From an uncultured Mesonia sp. (lineage in GTDB: Bacteria > Bacteroidota > Bacteroidia > Flavobacteriales > Flavobacteriaceae), in assembly GCA_958296185.1 (NCBI GenBank), contig CATQIB010000025.1, positions 1 to 64,000 on the forward strand: a stretch of DNA of 64,000 bases. The letters run 5' to 3'. Below the pieces are notes generated by a model, which did not search any database, was not told the DNA's origin, and saw only the letters and a program-made list of their open reading frames with translations. This document shows positions 55,146 through 63,493 of the stretch, one piece after another; the stretch's first letter is position 1; each line of letters opens with the position of its first letter. Position numbers and translations under genes: made by a program.

Positions 55146-55191
55146 TGATAAATATCAACTAAGCTTTCTGATTTTTTTCTAATGATATTTT

Positions 55192-56430
55192 ATGGAAAAA
55201 TTTGCCTCTCAAAACAAAGACATATTTAAATTGCTTTTTGAAACGGTTTCAGAAGGTATTGTTGTTGTTAATAAAAACCGAACCATTGTAGCCAGTAATA
55301 CTTCTGCCAATGACTTATTTCAATACCATGCTGGAGAGCTTAAGGGCAAATTACTAGAAGTATTGATACCAGATCGTTATAAAAATGCTCATACCAAGTA
55401 TGCTAGTAATTTCATGAGAAATCAAGAGAAAAGACGTATGGGCTTTGGACGAGATTTATATGGTAAAAAAAGAGATGGAAGTGAATTTCCAATTGAAATT
55501 GGTCTTAATCCTATTCGATTAGATGGCGAAACCTACATAATGGCTATGATAATTGATATTAGTGTCCGTAAAAAAACCGAATTAGAGATAAGGGAATTAA
55601 ATTCCCGTTTAGAAGATATGGTAGCTAAGCGGACTTTACAGTTGCAACAAACAGTAAACAACCTAAAATCTGAAATTTCAAAAAGACTTGAGGCAGAAAA
55701 TAGAATAAAAAATGCACTGCAAAAAGAGCGAGAATTAAACGATTTAAAAACCAAATTTTTATCTATGGTTTCGCATGAGTTTAAAACGCCCTTAAGCGGT
55801 ATTTTAACCTCGGCAACTTTAGCGGGAAAGTACACTAGAGAAAATCAGCAGGATAAAAGGGATAGACACCTTAGAACGATAAAGTCAAAAGTGAAGTACC
55901 TTAATGATATATTGACTGATTTTCTTTCTCTAGAAAAGATTGAATCCGGTAAGGTAAGTTACTCCTTTACTCAGTTTCCTTTAAGTAAAGTTATCAATGA
56001 GGTGATTTATGAATCAAATATGGTTCTTAAGAACGGTCAAAATATCAAGTACCCAGAAAACATCGATGGCATAGAGATTTATTTTGATGAAAAAATTTTA
56101 ACCCTAGCGTTAACCAACTTGGTAAACAATGCTATAAAATACTCAGAAGAGAATTCTGAAATCAATATTCAGTTCGATCAAGATGAATCAGATTTCTATA
56201 TAGCTATTATTGACGAAGGTATTGGGATTCCTAAAGAGGAACAAAAGTTTATTTTTGACCGCTACTTTAGGGCAGAAAATGCTTTGATTGCAGAAGGAAC
56301 AGGAATCGGCTTAAATATAATTAAAAACCACCTCGAAAATTTGCAAGGTGATATTTCATTTAAAAGTATAGAAAATAAAGGCAGTACATTTACCTTAAGA
56401 ATACCTAAAAACCCACAAAAAGGCAGATGA
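55192..56430 (+). CDS. PAS-domain sensor histidine kinase
   Basis: The protein has 412 residues and no transmembrane helix, so it senses in the cytoplasm. The PAS domain (about 10-125) is of the FixL-like PAS/PAC form (VVNKNRTIVASNTSANDLF, GKKRDGSEFPIEIGL). A coiled coil (130-185) leads to the phospho-acceptor His195 (FLSMVSHEFKTPLSG) and the ATPase domain with N box LVNNAIKYS, DEGIGIP and GTGIGL. It overlaps the regulator gene by 4 bases, so they form one two-component pair. Confidence 0.92.
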   Translation: MEKFASQNKDIFKLLFETVSEGIVVVNKNRTIVASNTSANDLFQYHAGELKGKLLEVLIPDRYKNAHTKYASNFMRNQEKRRMGFGRDLYGKKRDGSEFPIEIGLNPIRLDGETYIMAMIIDISVRKKTELEIRELNSRLEDMVAKRTLQLQQTVNNLKSEISKRLEAENRIKNALQKERELNDLKTKFLSMVSHEFKTPLSGILTSATLAGKYTRENQQDKRDRHLRTIKSKVKYLNDILTDFLSLEKIESGKVSYSFTQFPLSKVINEVIYESNMVLKNGQNIKYPENIDGIEIYFDEKILTLALTNLVNNAIKYSEENSEINIQFDQDESDFYIAIIDEGIGIPKEEQKFIFDRYFRAENALIAEGTGIGLNIIKNHLENLQGDISFKSIENKGSTFTLRIPKNPQKGR

Positions 56431-57476
56431 AAAAAATATTATTAATCGAGGACGATCAAGCTTTAAGAGAAAATACAGCAGAACTTCTGGAATTATCTGG
56501 ATTTGAAGTTATAACGGCCAAAAATGGAAAATTAGGGCTAGATCTGGCGCAAAAAAGCCTCCCTCAAATTATTGTTTGTGATATAATGATGCCAGAACTT
56601 AATGGATATGAAGTTTTAAAAGCCTTAGGAGAGCAGGAAGAAACAAAATCAATTCCGTTTATATTTTTATCTGCAAAAACAGATCATACCGAAGTGCGTA
56701 CAGGTATGAATCTTGGTGCAGACGATTACCTCACTAAACCCTTTGAGGAGGAAGATTTATTAGCGGCCATAAATAGTCGTATAGCTAAATCTTTGCTGCT
56801 AGAAAAAAGAAATAAAGATTCTGCAGATTTACCTCAGGAGGCTCTGGATTTACGGAATTTAAATGAACTAAAAAATTACTTTTACGATTTTGGTGAAGAA
56901 ATAGAAATAAAACGAGGCAAGTCCGTTTATAAAGAAGGTGACCATGCAAATTTTGTTTACCTCATTATTAAAGGTGTGGTAAAAACACAACGTATGGCAA
57001 TTAATGGTAAAGAACTTATTACCGCTCTTTTCCAAGCAGATGATTTCTTAGGTTTCTCTTCTTTTGATGAAAATACCGCCTATGAGGAAACAGCTACAGC
57101 TGTAGAAAACTGCCTACTTACCCGAATTTCTAAAACAAAACTTAAAGAAATATTGGTGGTAAATAAGGAGTTAGCTTTAGAATTGATGAATGTTATGAAT
57201 GAAAAGTTATCAAATACCAAATTACAACTTCTACAAATGGCATACGGTTCGGTGAGAAAAAAAACAGCGCAAACCATCTTACAGTTTTTAGAAGTTTTAA
57301 ACCCTAAGCAAGAGGAGACCATAAAAATATCGCGAGGTGATCTAGCTAGTGTAGCTGGTATTGCTACAGAGAGTTTAATTAGAACTTTATCACAATTTAA
57401 AAAAGACGGTTTGATTGATATTGATGGTAGAAATATTAAAATATTAGATAAAAAGGGACTTTCTTGTGTAGAATAA
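56427..57476 (+). CDS. Response regulator with receiver, cNMP-binding and Crp/Fnr HTH domains
   Basis: The 349-residue fusion has a receiver domain (1-125; D52 in IVCDIMMPELNG, K84 in LSAKTD), a linker, a Crp-type beta-barrel (about 150-270: IKRGKSVYKEGDHANFVYLIIKGVVKTQ) and a C-terminal winged helix (about 275-345: ISRGDLASVAGIATESLIRTLSQFKKDGLI). No N-terminal cysteine cluster like that of Fnr is seen, so the signal likely comes from the partner kinase. Such hybrids control low-oxygen genes in Bacteroidota. The downstream hemN fits that idea. Confidence 0.92.
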   Translation: MKKILLIEDDQALRENTAELLELSGFEVITAKNGKLGLDLAQKSLPQIIVCDIMMPELNGYEVLKALGEQEETKSIPFIFLSAKTDHTEVRTGMNLGADDYLTKPFEEEDLLAAINSRIAKSLLLEKRNKDSADLPQEALDLRNLNELKNYFYDFGEEIEIKRGKSVYKEGDHANFVYLIIKGVVKTQRMAINGKELITALFQADDFLGFSSFDENTAYEETATAVENCLLTRISKTKLKEILVVNKELALELMNVMNEKLSNTKLQLLQMAYGSVRKKTAQTILQFLEVLNPKQEETIKISRGDLASVAGIATESLIRTLSQFKKDGLIDIDGRNIKILDKKGLSCVE

Positions 57477-57543
57477 TTCAAAACTGATTTTTGTCATTCT
57501 TTAACTTGTCTCATCCTCATACTTTTGCTATCAAATTAATTGA

Positions 57544-58374
57544 GTGATGAACATTTTAATTCCAACAGATTTCTCTGAAAATTCTTGGAACGCTATACAG
57601 TATAGTTTAGCATTCTTTAAGGAGGTAAATGTTGTTTTTCACATCGTTCACGTTGAATCTTCCACTCAAGAAGAGGAAGGCCTTGAGTATTCAGGTAATA
57701 TAGCTATTGATAAAAAAATATCTGTTGGCGAAGATAAATTAAAGCAGCTTAAAGAAAAGATTGCCAAAAATTTTCCGCTACAATCAGAACAAATAAATTT
57801 TCATATAGAAACTGGTTTTTTAATTGAAACACTACGACAAATCATAAATCAGTTGAAAATAACCTATATTGTTATGGGTACTAAGGGGGTTTCAAATAAT
57901 GAAAAATGCCTTATAGGAACCAATACTGCAGATGTAATTAAGCGTATTCAATGCCCTATCTTGGTGGTGCCAGAAAAAACTAAATATAAAAAACCGGAGC
58001 AAATAGTTTTTCCTACAGATTTTTCGAATTTTAGCAAAGAAAGAGTGTTTAGAAATCTAGCCGAAATTCTTCATTTAAATCATTCGACTTTAAGTGTCCT
58101 ATATGTAGCCAAAAAAAACGACTCGCTTACACCTTTCCAAGCCAGCAATAAGGCACGTTTGAAAGAATATATTAAATATTTACCCCATAGTTTTCAATTT
58201 ACCGTAAAAAACTCACTTTGTAAGGCCTTACAAGAGTTCATTAATTTGGAAGACATACAGATGATAGCGCTTCCTGCAAAAAATGTTTATCTTTTTCAAA
58301 ACTTGCTTTTTCAACCTGTTGAAAAAAATATTACTTACCCCAAAGAAATACCCTTTTTGGTTTTACACGAATAA
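57544..58374 (+). CDS. Universal stress protein, two Usp domains
   Basis: The protein has 276 residues. The first Usp domain starts MNILIPTDFSENSWNAIQYSL and has the ATP-type loop YIVMGTKGVSNNEKCLIGTNTADVIKRIQCPILVVPE. The second begins QIVFPTDFSNFSKERV and is degenerate, lacking the G-x2-G loop. The gene is placed between the Crp-type regulator and hemN on the same strand, and is likely part of the same low-oxygen response. Confidence 0.9.
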   Translation: MMNILIPTDFSENSWNAIQYSLAFFKEVNVVFHIVHVESSTQEEEGLEYSGNIAIDKKISVGEDKLKQLKEKIAKNFPLQSEQINFHIETGFLIETLRQIINQLKITYIVMGTKGVSNNEKCLIGTNTADVIKRIQCPILVVPEKTKYKKPEQIVFPTDFSNFSKERVFRNLAEILHLNHSTLSVLYVAKKNDSLTPFQASNKARLKEYIKYLPHSFQFTVKNSLCKALQEFINLEDIQMIALPAKNVYLFQNLLFQPVEKNITYPKEIPFLVLHE

Positions 58375-58376
58375 AG

Positions 58377-59744
58377 ATGAAAACTCAAAACTTAATACAA
58401 AAATACAATATTCCCGGCCCAAGATATACCAGTTATCCTACCGTACCTTATTGGGACGAGTCCAGTTTTACTGCTAAGGACTGGCAAAATACATTCATTA
58501 AATCATTTAAAGAAAGTAACGCACAAGAAGGAATTAGTATATATATTCATTTACCCTTTTGTGAACAACTTTGTACTTTTTGTGGATGCCATAAAAGAAT
58601 TACCAAAAGACACGAGGTAGAAACGCCGTATTTAGAAAGTGTTTTGAAAGAATGGAGTTTATATTGTAACTTATTTCCTGAAAAACCAATCATAAAAGAA
58701 TTACATCTAGGCGGAGGAACCCCAACTTTTTTTTCACCGGAGAACTTAAGGCAACTTATTGAAGGTATTTTTAAACTGGCCTCAAGGGCTGAGACGTATG
58801 AGTATAGTTTTGAGGGACATCCTAACAACACAACAAAAGAACATTTACAAATCTTATATGACTTAGGTTTTAGACGTGTCAGCTATGGGGTACAAGACTA
58901 TAATCTTAGAGTACAAAAAGCCATAAATAGAATACAACCTTTTGAAAATGTAGTGAAAGTTACAAAATGGGCCCGTGAGATAGGGTATACTTCGGTAAGT
59001 CACGATATTATTTTTGGTCTACCTTTTCAAAGTACTGATGCGGTTAAAGAAACTATTTTGAAAACCAAAGAACTATTACCAGACCGTATTGCCTTTTATA
59101 GTTACGCCCATGTGCCATGGATTAAAGGGAATGGACAGCGTGGCTTTAATGAGAACGATCTGCCTAAAGCAACGGTTAAACGAGAGCAGTATGAGTTAGG
59201 TAAGGCTTTGCTTGAGGAAATTGGTTATACCGAAATTGGTATGGATCATTTTGCACTTAAATCTGATTCGATGTATATGGCAATGCAAAATCATAAACTG
59301 CACCGCAATTTTATGGGGTATACCGCTTCAAAAACACAATTAATGATTGGTTTAGGGGTATCTTCTATAAGCGACAGTTGGTACGGATTTGCACAAAATG
59401 AGAAACGCGTTGAAAAATACCAGGCAATGGTTGAAGAAGGGATAATACCCGTAGTAAAAGGACATATATTAAACCAAGAAGACCTAGTAATTCGCAAACA
59501 TATCTTAAACCTTATGTGTCAATTAAAGACAAATTGGGAAAATGAAGTAGATTATTTTGAAAAACTACCCGATAGCTTGCAACTTCTAGATGAAATGAAT
59601 AACGATGTACTAATTCGTATCACTGGAAAAGAGCTGGAAATCACCCCGGCAGGCCGAGCCTTTGTACGTAACGCTTGTATGGCTTTTGATTGGCGTTTGC
59701 AACGTAATAAGCCAGACACTAAATTATTTTCTATGACAATATAG
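58377..59744 (+). CDS. hemN: Oxygen-independent coproporphyrinogen III oxidase HemN
   Basis: This radical-SAM enzyme makes protoporphyrinogen IX without oxygen in haem synthesis. The 455 residues begin with the HemN signature PGPRYTSYPTVPYW and have the cluster CEQLCTFCGC (C62, C66, C69, C71), LHLGGGTPTFF, and the C-terminal HemN domain. Length is normal for true HemN rather than the shorter HemW. It starts 2 bases after the usp stop, so it is co-transcribed. Confidence 0.94.
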   Translation: MKTQNLIQKYNIPGPRYTSYPTVPYWDESSFTAKDWQNTFIKSFKESNAQEGISIYIHLPFCEQLCTFCGCHKRITKRHEVETPYLESVLKEWSLYCNLFPEKPIIKELHLGGGTPTFFSPENLRQLIEGIFKLASRAETYEYSFEGHPNNTTKEHLQILYDLGFRRVSYGVQDYNLRVQKAINRIQPFENVVKVTKWAREIGYTSVSHDIIFGLPFQSTDAVKETILKTKELLPDRIAFYSYAHVPWIKGNGQRGFNENDLPKATVKREQYELGKALLEEIGYTEIGMDHFALKSDSMYMAMQNHKLHRNFMGYTASKTQLMIGLGVSSISDSWYGFAQNEKRVEKYQAMVEEGIIPVVKGHILNQEDLVIRKHILNLMCQLKTNWENEVDYFEKLPDSLQLLDEMNNDVLIRITGKELEITPAGRAFVRNACMAFDWRLQRNKPDTKLFSMTI

Positions 59745-59781
59745 TTTCTTAAGTTAAGTTTTTGTTTAATTAGTTTGAAAA

Positions 59782-59812
59782 AAAGCCAGTTTTGCATAAA
59801 ACTGGCTTTTTT
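59782..59812 (-). terminator. Bidirectional terminator between hemN and DUF4252 genes
   Basis: The arms AAAGCCAGTTTT and AAAACTGGCTTT enclose four bases, with A and T runs on both sides. Confidence 0.82.
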
Positions 59813-59831
59813 TATTGATTAAATATTTAAG

Positions 59832-60389
59832 TTATGATTCGATTTCATCAAGCTTTTTGAGTGTACTTTCAAATTGTTTAAGATTTAATTTTATATTTCC
59901 ATTTTCTAAGTTTCCAACCAATTTCATTAGCTCCCCAACATTCATCTTTTCACCCAAAACCCTAGCAACAATGAATCCCTTGTCACTATCGTTACCAAAA
60001 AACACCACCTCATCAATAGCCTTTTCTTCTCCTAAATAAGCAATTCGCATACCTTTAGTAGTATTTCCAATTTTCATAAGTAATTTATACTTCTCTTGGG
60101 ATAGTATTTTGTTTAAAACAGCCACCTCACTTTCATAATGAGCTGTATTAGATCCGTTTAACGGAAAAGCTAAAACGCTAACTTTTTTTATGCTCTCTAT
60201 GGCTTCTTGGTCTGCATTGGCCAGCTCATCATTAAAACTTAAAAACATACCAGCTGGTAAATCTACCATTACGTAGTTCTCATCATTTTGGTGGTTCACA
60301 AAATACTTTTGCAAGGTGGGTTCTTGATTACAACCGCTGAATTGTACACCTAAAATCAGTAAAAAGAATATTTGAAAAATTGATTTCAT
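59832..60389 (-). CDS. DUF4252 lipoprotein
   Basis: The protein has 185 residues. The lipoprotein signal MKSIFQIFFLLILGVQFSGC has Cys20. The rest fits DUF4252 (KYKLLMKIGNTTKGMRIAYLGEEKAIDEVVFFGNDSDKGFIVARVLG). It follows a second DUF4252 gene by one base and is the last gene of the ECF sigma operon. Function unknown. Confidence 0.85.
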   Translation of the reverse strand: MKSIFQIFFLLILGVQFSGCNQEPTLQKYFVNHQNDENYVMVDLPAGMFLSFNDELANADQEAIESIKKVSVLAFPLNGSNTAHYESEVAVLNKILSQEKYKLLMKIGNTTKGMRIAYLGEEKAIDEVVFFGNDSDKGFIVARVLGEKMNVGELMKLVGNLENGNIKLNLKQFESTLKKLDEIES

Positions 60390-60390
60390 A

Positions 60391-60915
60391 TTATTTGATA
60401 TTTTTTAATTGTTTAGCCCCAGGAACCTTTAAATCATTGGCTAATTTTGAAACTTGTTTTAAATCTATATCTCCTTGAATGCTCATCACTACGGTAATGG
60501 GCTCACCCTCTTCTTGCCCGGTCATAAGCATTAATAATTCACTTACAAAACCCTCCTTGCTTCCTGGTTTAGAGTAAAACTTTACTTGCATACTCTTTTC
60601 TTTAAAGCGCATAAGCTCTTCTACCTGACTAGATTCTACATAGCTGTTAAAATCGGTATTCATATCGGTACCAATTTCTACATTGTTAGTGGTTAACACT
60701 TTAATATCCTTAAGGTTTTCAATTAAATCAATATAAGCTTGGGTTTCTTGATCTTGCGCATCTAAGTCTATTTCAGATAGCAGTTTAAACATATTCTGGG
60801 TAATCACCATGGCGCTTACCTCTTTCATCGATTCATACTTGGTAAAGTTGGCCTGCCCCCAATTTAGGATAGGGTAAAGACAAAAAGCCAATAGAAATAC
60901 AATTTTAGTTTTCAT
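60391..60915 (-). CDS. DUF4252 exported protein
   Basis: The protein has 174 residues with signal peptide MKTKIVFLLAFCLYPILNWGQ. The domain text (LIENLKDIKVLTTNNVEIG ... LMRFKEKSMQVKFYSKPGSKEGFVSELLMLM, and IQGDIDLKQVSKLANDL) fits DUF4252. It follows the anti-sigma-like gene by 6 bases. The pair with the next DUF4252 gene suggests a working pair at the envelope. Confidence 0.85.
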   Translation of the reverse strand: MKTKIVFLLAFCLYPILNWGQANFTKYESMKEVSAMVITQNMFKLLSEIDLDAQDQETQAYIDLIENLKDIKVLTTNNVEIGTDMNTDFNSYVESSQVEELMRFKEKSMQVKFYSKPGSKEGFVSELLMLMTGQEEGEPITVVMSIQGDIDLKQVSKLANDLKVPGAKQLKNIK

Positions 60916-60921
60916 AGTTTT

Positions 60922-61377
60922 TTAATTTTTAATTTTAATAATTTTTTCTGTGGTTGTGGGCAATACTTTAATATAATTTAATTTCATTCGACTAGCTTTA
61001 AGCGCTTCAGGCAGCATAGCCAATAAATCCTTTGAATTTTCGTAGGCCAATTTCTGATTAGCATAGGACACTTTTTCTTTTTGTGGCTGTGGCCAGAAAA
61101 AAAAGCCTCCCAGCGCCGTAAAACCAATGATAAGCACCGCTGCTATCTGCCGGTAATACCACTTTTTCTCTACCTTCAGTTGCGGTAATGGCTCTATATA
61201 TTCCTCTTGCCTTGCCGCCTCCTGCCAACTAAAAATAGGCTTATATTTAATTAAGTGTGGCGCAACCGATTCTTGTTTAAAATATGCTTTTAAAACCGAT
61301 TCTTCTTCAAGGCTTGTTTCGGCTTCTAGGTATTTATCAATCAATTCTTCTATTCTATTTTGTAACTCCATATTCAT
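60922..61377 (-). CDS. Putative membrane anti-sigma factor
   Basis: The protein has 151 residues. An acidic cytoplasmic N-terminus (ELQNRIEELIDKYLEAETSLEEESVLKAYF) is followed by one membrane helix (IAAVLIIGFTALGGFFFW) and a periplasmic tail. Its start overlaps the sigma-factor stop by 23 bases. No zinc-type anti-sigma motif is seen. The role is inferred from topology and coupling. Confidence 0.72.
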   Translation of the reverse strand: MNMELQNRIEELIDKYLEAETSLEEESVLKAYFKQESVAPHLIKYKPIFSWQEAARQEEYIEPLPQLKVEKKWYYRQIAAVLIIGFTALGGFFFWPQPQKEKVSYANQKLAYENSKDLLAMLPEALKASRMKLNYIKVLPTTTEKIIKIKN

Positions 61378-61870
61378 GTTGCTTTAGCATTGCTGTTCTT
61401 ATTTTTTTTCTAGCACGTGATAAACATACGCGCATAGCCGTAGGTTTTAAACCGCTTATTTTTTCCATTTCATCATAGCTATATTGTTCGACATCGCGCA
61501 ATTGAATTAAGAGTTGTTCCTGCTCACTAAGATTACTAATAATTTTTTGAACCTGCTTGAGTTCATCTTTTGCCTCTATTTGGCGCTGCAAAGAACTCTG
61601 TTGGTTGTCTTCATAGTTGGTATGCACTAGGCGCACTTGATTATTGCGTTTAGCCTTTAATTGATCATAACTATAATTCTTGGTCATGGTCATTGCAAAA
61701 GCTTCAGGTGAATGATACTCTTTTAATTTAGCCTTGATTTTCCACAATTTCAAAATCACCTCTTGAGTAGCATCGTGAGCGGCATCCTTTGATATTAATA
61801 TGCGTAGCGATAGGCGGTACATTTTATCTTTAACGCCAGTAATAAACTCTAAAAATTCTCTTTCGCTCAA
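61355..61870 (-). CDS. ECF-type RNA polymerase sigma factor, TTG start
   Basis: The protein has 171 residues. Region 2 (about 5-75: FLEFITGVKDKMYRLSLRILISKDAAHDATQEVILKLW) and region 4 (about 115-165: LSEQEQLLIQLRDVEQYSYDEMEKISGLKPTAMRVCLSRARKKI) are typical. No ATG gives the conserved N-terminus, so TTG at 61870 is used. It is divergent from the S41 protease gene and heads an operon with the anti-sigma-like and two DUF4252 genes, probably an envelope-stress unit. Confidence 0.88.
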   Translation of the reverse strand: MSEREFLEFITGVKDKMYRLSLRILISKDAAHDATQEVILKLWKIKAKLKEYHSPEAFAMTMTKNYSYDQLKAKRNNQVRLVHTNYEDNQQSSLQRQIEAKDELKQVQKIISNLSEQEQLLIQLRDVEQYSYDEMEKISGLKPTAMRVCLSRARKKIRTAMLKQHEYGVTK

Positions 61871-61927
61871 AATACTTTGCTTTGTATAGTTGTAACGATT
61901 CGCTATATTTTTTGTTACAAAAATCTA

Positions 61928-61954
61928 TTTGTTTTTAATTTGTGGCTATCTTTA
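61928..61954 (+). promoter_or_regulatory. Candidate promoter of the S41 protease gene
   Basis: TTTG (61928-61931) is followed after 15 bases by TATCTTTA (61947-61954), one base off the TAnnTTTG consensus, 21 bases before the preferred start. Confidence 0.4.
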
Positions 61955-61975
61955 GGCATAAAATTAAAGCCAACT

Positions 61976-63382
61976 ATGAAAAGAAACCTTTATATCCCTC
62001 TATTTTTACTAAGCCTCTTCACAAGTTTAACCAGCTGTTTTTCAGATTTAGACGACGAAGTAATTCCAGCTTCTAGTGAAGAGATAAATGACTTTATTTA
62101 TAAAGGATTAAATCAATTTTACCTATATAAGCCAGATGTGCCACAATTGGCCAATAATTACTTTAATGATAATGCCAGTTACCGCACATTCTTAGAAGGT
62201 GAGGCTAATCCTATCCAATTTTTTGAAAGCTTATTGAGTAATAGAGATCGCTTTAGTTTTATAGTTAGTGACTTTAGAGCATTAGAAAACAGCTTCAACA
62301 ATATAAGCCTTACTACGGGTATGGAATTCGGTTTAGTAAGAATCTCTGGCACCAGCCGCGTATTTGGATATGTACGCTATGTTTTGCCCAATACTCCCGC
62401 TGCCAATAAAGGTGTTGCACGCGGTATGCTTTTTGACAGAATTAATGGAATTGATTTAAGCGAAGACAATTACCAAGAATTGCTAAACCAAGATAGTTAC
62501 AGTATTGGCTTGGCAGAAGTAAAACAAGGACAGTTAGAACGTTTAGACCAGCAAATAGAGCTAAACATGATAGAGTATACAGAAAATCCTGTTTTTATAA
62601 ATAAAGTAATTAATAGTGGACAAACCCCAGTAGGCTACCTGATGTATAACGGATTTGTTACCAGTTTTGAGAATGAGCTAAATGCAGCTTTCGCTGATTT
62701 TAAAGCCGCTAATATTCAAGAATTAGTGATTGATTTAAGATATAATCCAGGAGGAAGTATTGAAATGTGTAATGATTTAGCCAGCATGATTACTGGACAG
62801 TTTAATCAAGAACTTTTTATTACCCAGCGCTACAATAGCAATTTTGAAGATGTACCTCGTTTTTTCAACAACAAACTTAGTAATGATGCAAGTATAAACA
62901 GTCTTAATTTAAATCAAGTTTATGTACTTACTACTTCCAATTCGGCATCAGCTAGTGAGTTATTAATAAGTGGGTTAAAGCCTTATATCAACGTCATACA
63001 AATTGGTGATAGTACCAGAGGAAAGTTTGAAGGTTCAGTTACCTTATACGATTCTGACAACTATGCTAGAAACGGTTCTAACCTTTCTATTAATCACAGT
63101 TACGCTATGCAACCTTTAGTATTAAAATCTATCAATAAAAAGGGTTTTACCGATTATTTTGATGGTATTGAGCCGCAACTTTTAATAGAAGAAGATTTTG
63201 GGAACTTAGGCGTTTTAGGAAATGAACAAGAACCGCTTTTAAAAGCGGCTTTAAACGCTATATCTGGTGTTGGGAAACCGACTCCTACTGTCAGAGAATT
63301 TGATGTAAAACATTTGTATAATAGTAACCAAAAATTAAACTATTATAATAAGATGTTTATTGGCGCTCAAGAACTGCCGTAA
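61976..63382 (+). CDS. S41-family (C-terminal processing-like) peptidase, lipoprotein
   Basis: The protein has 468 residues. The lipoprotein signal MKRNLYIPLFLLSLFTSLTSC has Cys21. An S41 N-terminal helical domain, a PDZ-like domain (about 105-190, NTPAANKGVARGMLFDRING) and the tail-protease domain follow. The catalytic Ser lies in TTSNSASASELLISGL and the Lys in STRGKFEGS. VIDLRYNPGGSIE is the strand before. The start at 61976 gives the lipobox. An upstream in-frame ATG would add about 33 unrelated residues. It likely trims or turns over envelope proteins. Confidence 0.9.
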   Translation: MKRNLYIPLFLLSLFTSLTSCFSDLDDEVIPASSEEINDFIYKGLNQFYLYKPDVPQLANNYFNDNASYRTFLEGEANPIQFFESLLSNRDRFSFIVSDFRALENSFNNISLTTGMEFGLVRISGTSRVFGYVRYVLPNTPAANKGVARGMLFDRINGIDLSEDNYQELLNQDSYSIGLAEVKQGQLERLDQQIELNMIEYTENPVFINKVINSGQTPVGYLMYNGFVTSFENELNAAFADFKAANIQELVIDLRYNPGGSIEMCNDLASMITGQFNQELFITQRYNSNFEDVPRFFNNKLSNDASINSLNLNQVYVLTTSNSASASELLISGLKPYINVIQIGDSTRGKFEGSVTLYDSDNYARNGSNLSINHSYAMQPLVLKSINKKGFTDYFDGIEPQLLIEEDFGNLGVLGNEQEPLLKAALNAISGVGKPTPTVREFDVKHLYNSNQKLNYYNKMFIGAQELP

Positions 63383-63406
63383 CGAAGTTTTCATTGCCTT
63401 ATATAT

Positions 63407-63446
63407 AAAATCTCCTTTTTAGCTATTGGCTAAAAAGGAGATTTTT
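63407..63446. terminator. Bidirectional terminator between convergent genes
   Basis: Long arms AAAATCTCCTTTTTAGC and GCTAAAAAGGAGATTTT enclose five bases, between the S41 gene and the surface-protein gene. Confidence 0.85.
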
Positions 63447-63493
63447 ATGCATTATTGTTTAGTCGTAAAAATTATCTAACCGAACTGGATATA

